From assembly GCA_003342895.1 (NCBI GenBank), contig PTFA01000035.1, positions 728,022 to 792,021 on the forward strand: a stretch of DNA of 64,000 nucleotides, written 5' to 3'. The notes under the pieces are model-generated. The model had not been told where the DNA came from, ran no database searches, and was given only the letters and a program-made list of their open reading frames with translations. The position numbers were made by a program, and so were the translations under genes. The stretch comes from Casuarius casuarius (lineage: Eukaryota; Chordata; Aves; Casuariiformes; Casuariidae). How positions within the stretch are numbered: the first letter of the stretch is position 1; each line of letters opens with the position of its first letter. Below, one piece after another: positions 62,180 through 64,000 of the stretch.

Positions 62180-64000
62180 TGGTGAAGCTCAGGGGTCTTG
62201 TGTCTAGTCCTAAGCTCTGAAGGGAAAAGGCAGTAACAGCTGCCAACTCTTCCATCTCTTCTCCTTGTAAGCTGTTTTCTTTGTTCAGTCTCTTAAAAAG
62301 CCCACAACTCCCTGACCCTCTGTCACGGCTGAGCTTCTAACTCTAAATACTTCAACCTCACATTTCTGCAAATCCATTTTAGGCTCTTCCCTGATGCTCC
62401 AACTTTTTGCTCCAGTCTTCTTATATTTAGTTTTCACATACAGTACGCACACCCAATCATCCTCCAACCCTTTGCTATTCTTGTCACAGTACATCCTTAG
62501 AGCAAATTTTGCCTTTCACAAAAATGTGAAAATCATGCCAAATAGAATATTGTCTGAAGTCTTGATAATGAACAAGATAGCAAAGTTGTCTTGATTTTTT
62601 TTCTTACTTTTTATTTCATGAACAGCTCTACTACTTTTGCTGAAATATCCAAAAAGCAGGTGTCTGAGAAAGGAAAAATTGAGCTCAAAACTCCTTGACT
62701 TTATCACAGAAGTCCAAATTTCCAATTTTTTATACTTTAGAAGTGTTGTGGAGGAACCTGCAGTAAATGGCTGTGGCAGAAATGTCTTAGAAATTACCTA
62801 ATACATAGATAATTACTTTTTAATTCAACTTCTTTTTGAAGGAATCTGACAACAGTTTTCCAAAGACTTCTGAAGTTATGACAGCAATGAACCTGCTTAA
62901 TATAGCAGCAATTATACTGAAATAGATGCTCTAAATAAACAGGATAACCAGCTATCATTTGTACGTATGATATGTGTTCTACCTTTTTATTATTTTTTAA
63001 GAGGGCTGCCTTTCACTCCCTCAACATTTTCTTGCTCCCCTGCTACAGATTTCCATATGCTCATAGTGCCAAAGAGGGGGCTGTAACAGCTGAGAGGGTA
63101 GGACCATCTGCCGGCGGGGGGAATAAGTGGAATGGGGCAGGGTGCGAGCAGAGCTACCGACACAAGAGTCGCAGCAGACCTGCTTTAGGAGGTTGCTGCC
63201 TCTCCCTTCTCTCTGCAGAGCTTTCTGACTTCTCTGTTGGGGTGAATGTCAAATCAGGCTGTGCTCTGAGAAGAGCTGATGTCTTGGGTGGAGATGAGTC
63301 TGGTAGTCTGCTATCTTTTTATGTTGTTTTGGGTTTTTTTTAAGGACAGTCTTTGCACTTACAAAGCAAAATTAGCTTCTTGTATTCAAATGTGTGGGAG
63401 GTTTTCTTAAATAAAACTATTTAAAATGATTAAAGAATGCAAAAGCCATTTCAGTCCTCTCCTTTGAAATTTTAAAATAACCGTTTTTAGAAAATGAGGT
63501 ATTAGTAGTAGCAGAACAATGAGTTTACTAAAACATAGAGCGGTTGTCTGACTTCTTAGCACTTACTAACGCCAAAATGTTTCCAACAGCAGTGCATACC
63601 TCCTGCATTTTGTCCATTTAAGACAATGAAGAATTAATTTATTTAATTTTAAAAAATCTATTTAACAATAATTATAATAATATAGTGATTGGTAACATGT
63701 TTAAATTATGAGTCATGCAGAATGTGTTTCAACTGATAGTAATTCTTCAAATTAAATAGTGGATGTAAATCTTTTTTATGGCAAGGATACCTTGTGAGGA
63801 ATCAATTTTACCTAGAAGTGGAGGTACACAAGAGTTTTCAGCTGGAGAATTCATCAGTATAACAAGTAAGGCTAAATTTGAGGTACTTGCAAAATTTGGG
63901 TTGATATCAGGTATACTTCACTATTTCACAAAAGCTAAAAACTGTAACTGAAATTAGAGAAGAAAGGATAGTCATCACTCCCAGCATACTGAACTCGCCT
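62180..64000. other. Non-coding stretch with a GC-richer patch
   Basis: The patch at 63060-63320 is GC-richer, with a handful of CpGs and a 123-codon frame (62972-63343) that has no recognised motif. The rest is AT-rich and featureless, including an ATTATAATAA-rich segment near 63635-63690. Confidence 0.5.

Noticed and set aside
62972..63343. 123-codon open frame in a GC-richer patch
   Set aside because: No ATG-led protein of recognisable composition and no splice or promoter context.
1..64000. CRISPR arrays, operons, prophage, bacterial toxin-antitoxin or defence systems
   Set aside because: No regularly spaced repeats, no long prokaryotic-type genes and no ribosome-binding-site-led open frames. 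The window is vertebrate genomic DNA.

Overview
The window looks like AT-rich, gene-poor DNA from a sauropsid vertebrate, most likely a bird. Three things suggest this. It has no dense protein coding, and stop codons are frequent in all frames. Its recognisable repeats are old MIR/CORE-type SINE fragments, one decayed CR1-type LINE fragment and a single retroviral LTR, with nothing resembling mammalian L1 or Alu. Repeat density is low. A turtle or crocodilian is not excluded, but I would expect more CR1 there. Neither the chromosome nor the flanking genes can be named from the sequence, so this is either a gene desert or the inside of very large introns.

Layout. 1-5.7 kb is plain AT-rich DNA with one short open frame on the minus strand (147-398) that might be an exon. 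5.95-6.22 kb holds the CR1-type reverse-transcriptase relic. 6.2-28.6 kb is mostly featureless, with microsatellites, homopolymers, a purine-biased block at 18.05-18.56 kb and a SINE relic at 25.88 kb. 28.6-31.45 kb is the most organised part: a pair of RFX X-box-like motifs, a CpG-retaining flank with a homeodomain-type inverted repeat, a compact strong CpG island (30.59-30.91 kb), and a second GC-rich patch that looks like a spliced exon. This is the best promoter candidate in the window. 31.5-46 kb is again quiet, apart from a SINE head (35.84 kb), an AT-rich block that looks like conserved non-coding DNA (38.3-38.7 kb) and a GC-rich SINE/hairpin cluster (41.85-42.13 kb). 46.2-49.1 kb has several candidate regulatory blocks with palindromes. 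50.88-51.40 kb is a weaker GC-rich patch. 53.6-53.8 kb has a G-quadruplex-type run beside a SINE relic. 56.12-57.32 kb is a retroviral LTR in minus orientation, containing one ambiguous base (N). 61-62.2 kb has another SINE relic and a CpG-retaining block resembling an enhancer.

I find no protein-coding gene, tRNA, rRNA or CRISPR that I can defend. The only hypothesis linking parts of the window is that the 30.6 kb CpG island starts a plus-strand, perhaps non-coding, spliced transcript, with scattered distal elements in the AT-rich DNA. No new biological system could be demonstrated. The conserved-element calls rest on composition and motif appearance, because no alignment could be run.
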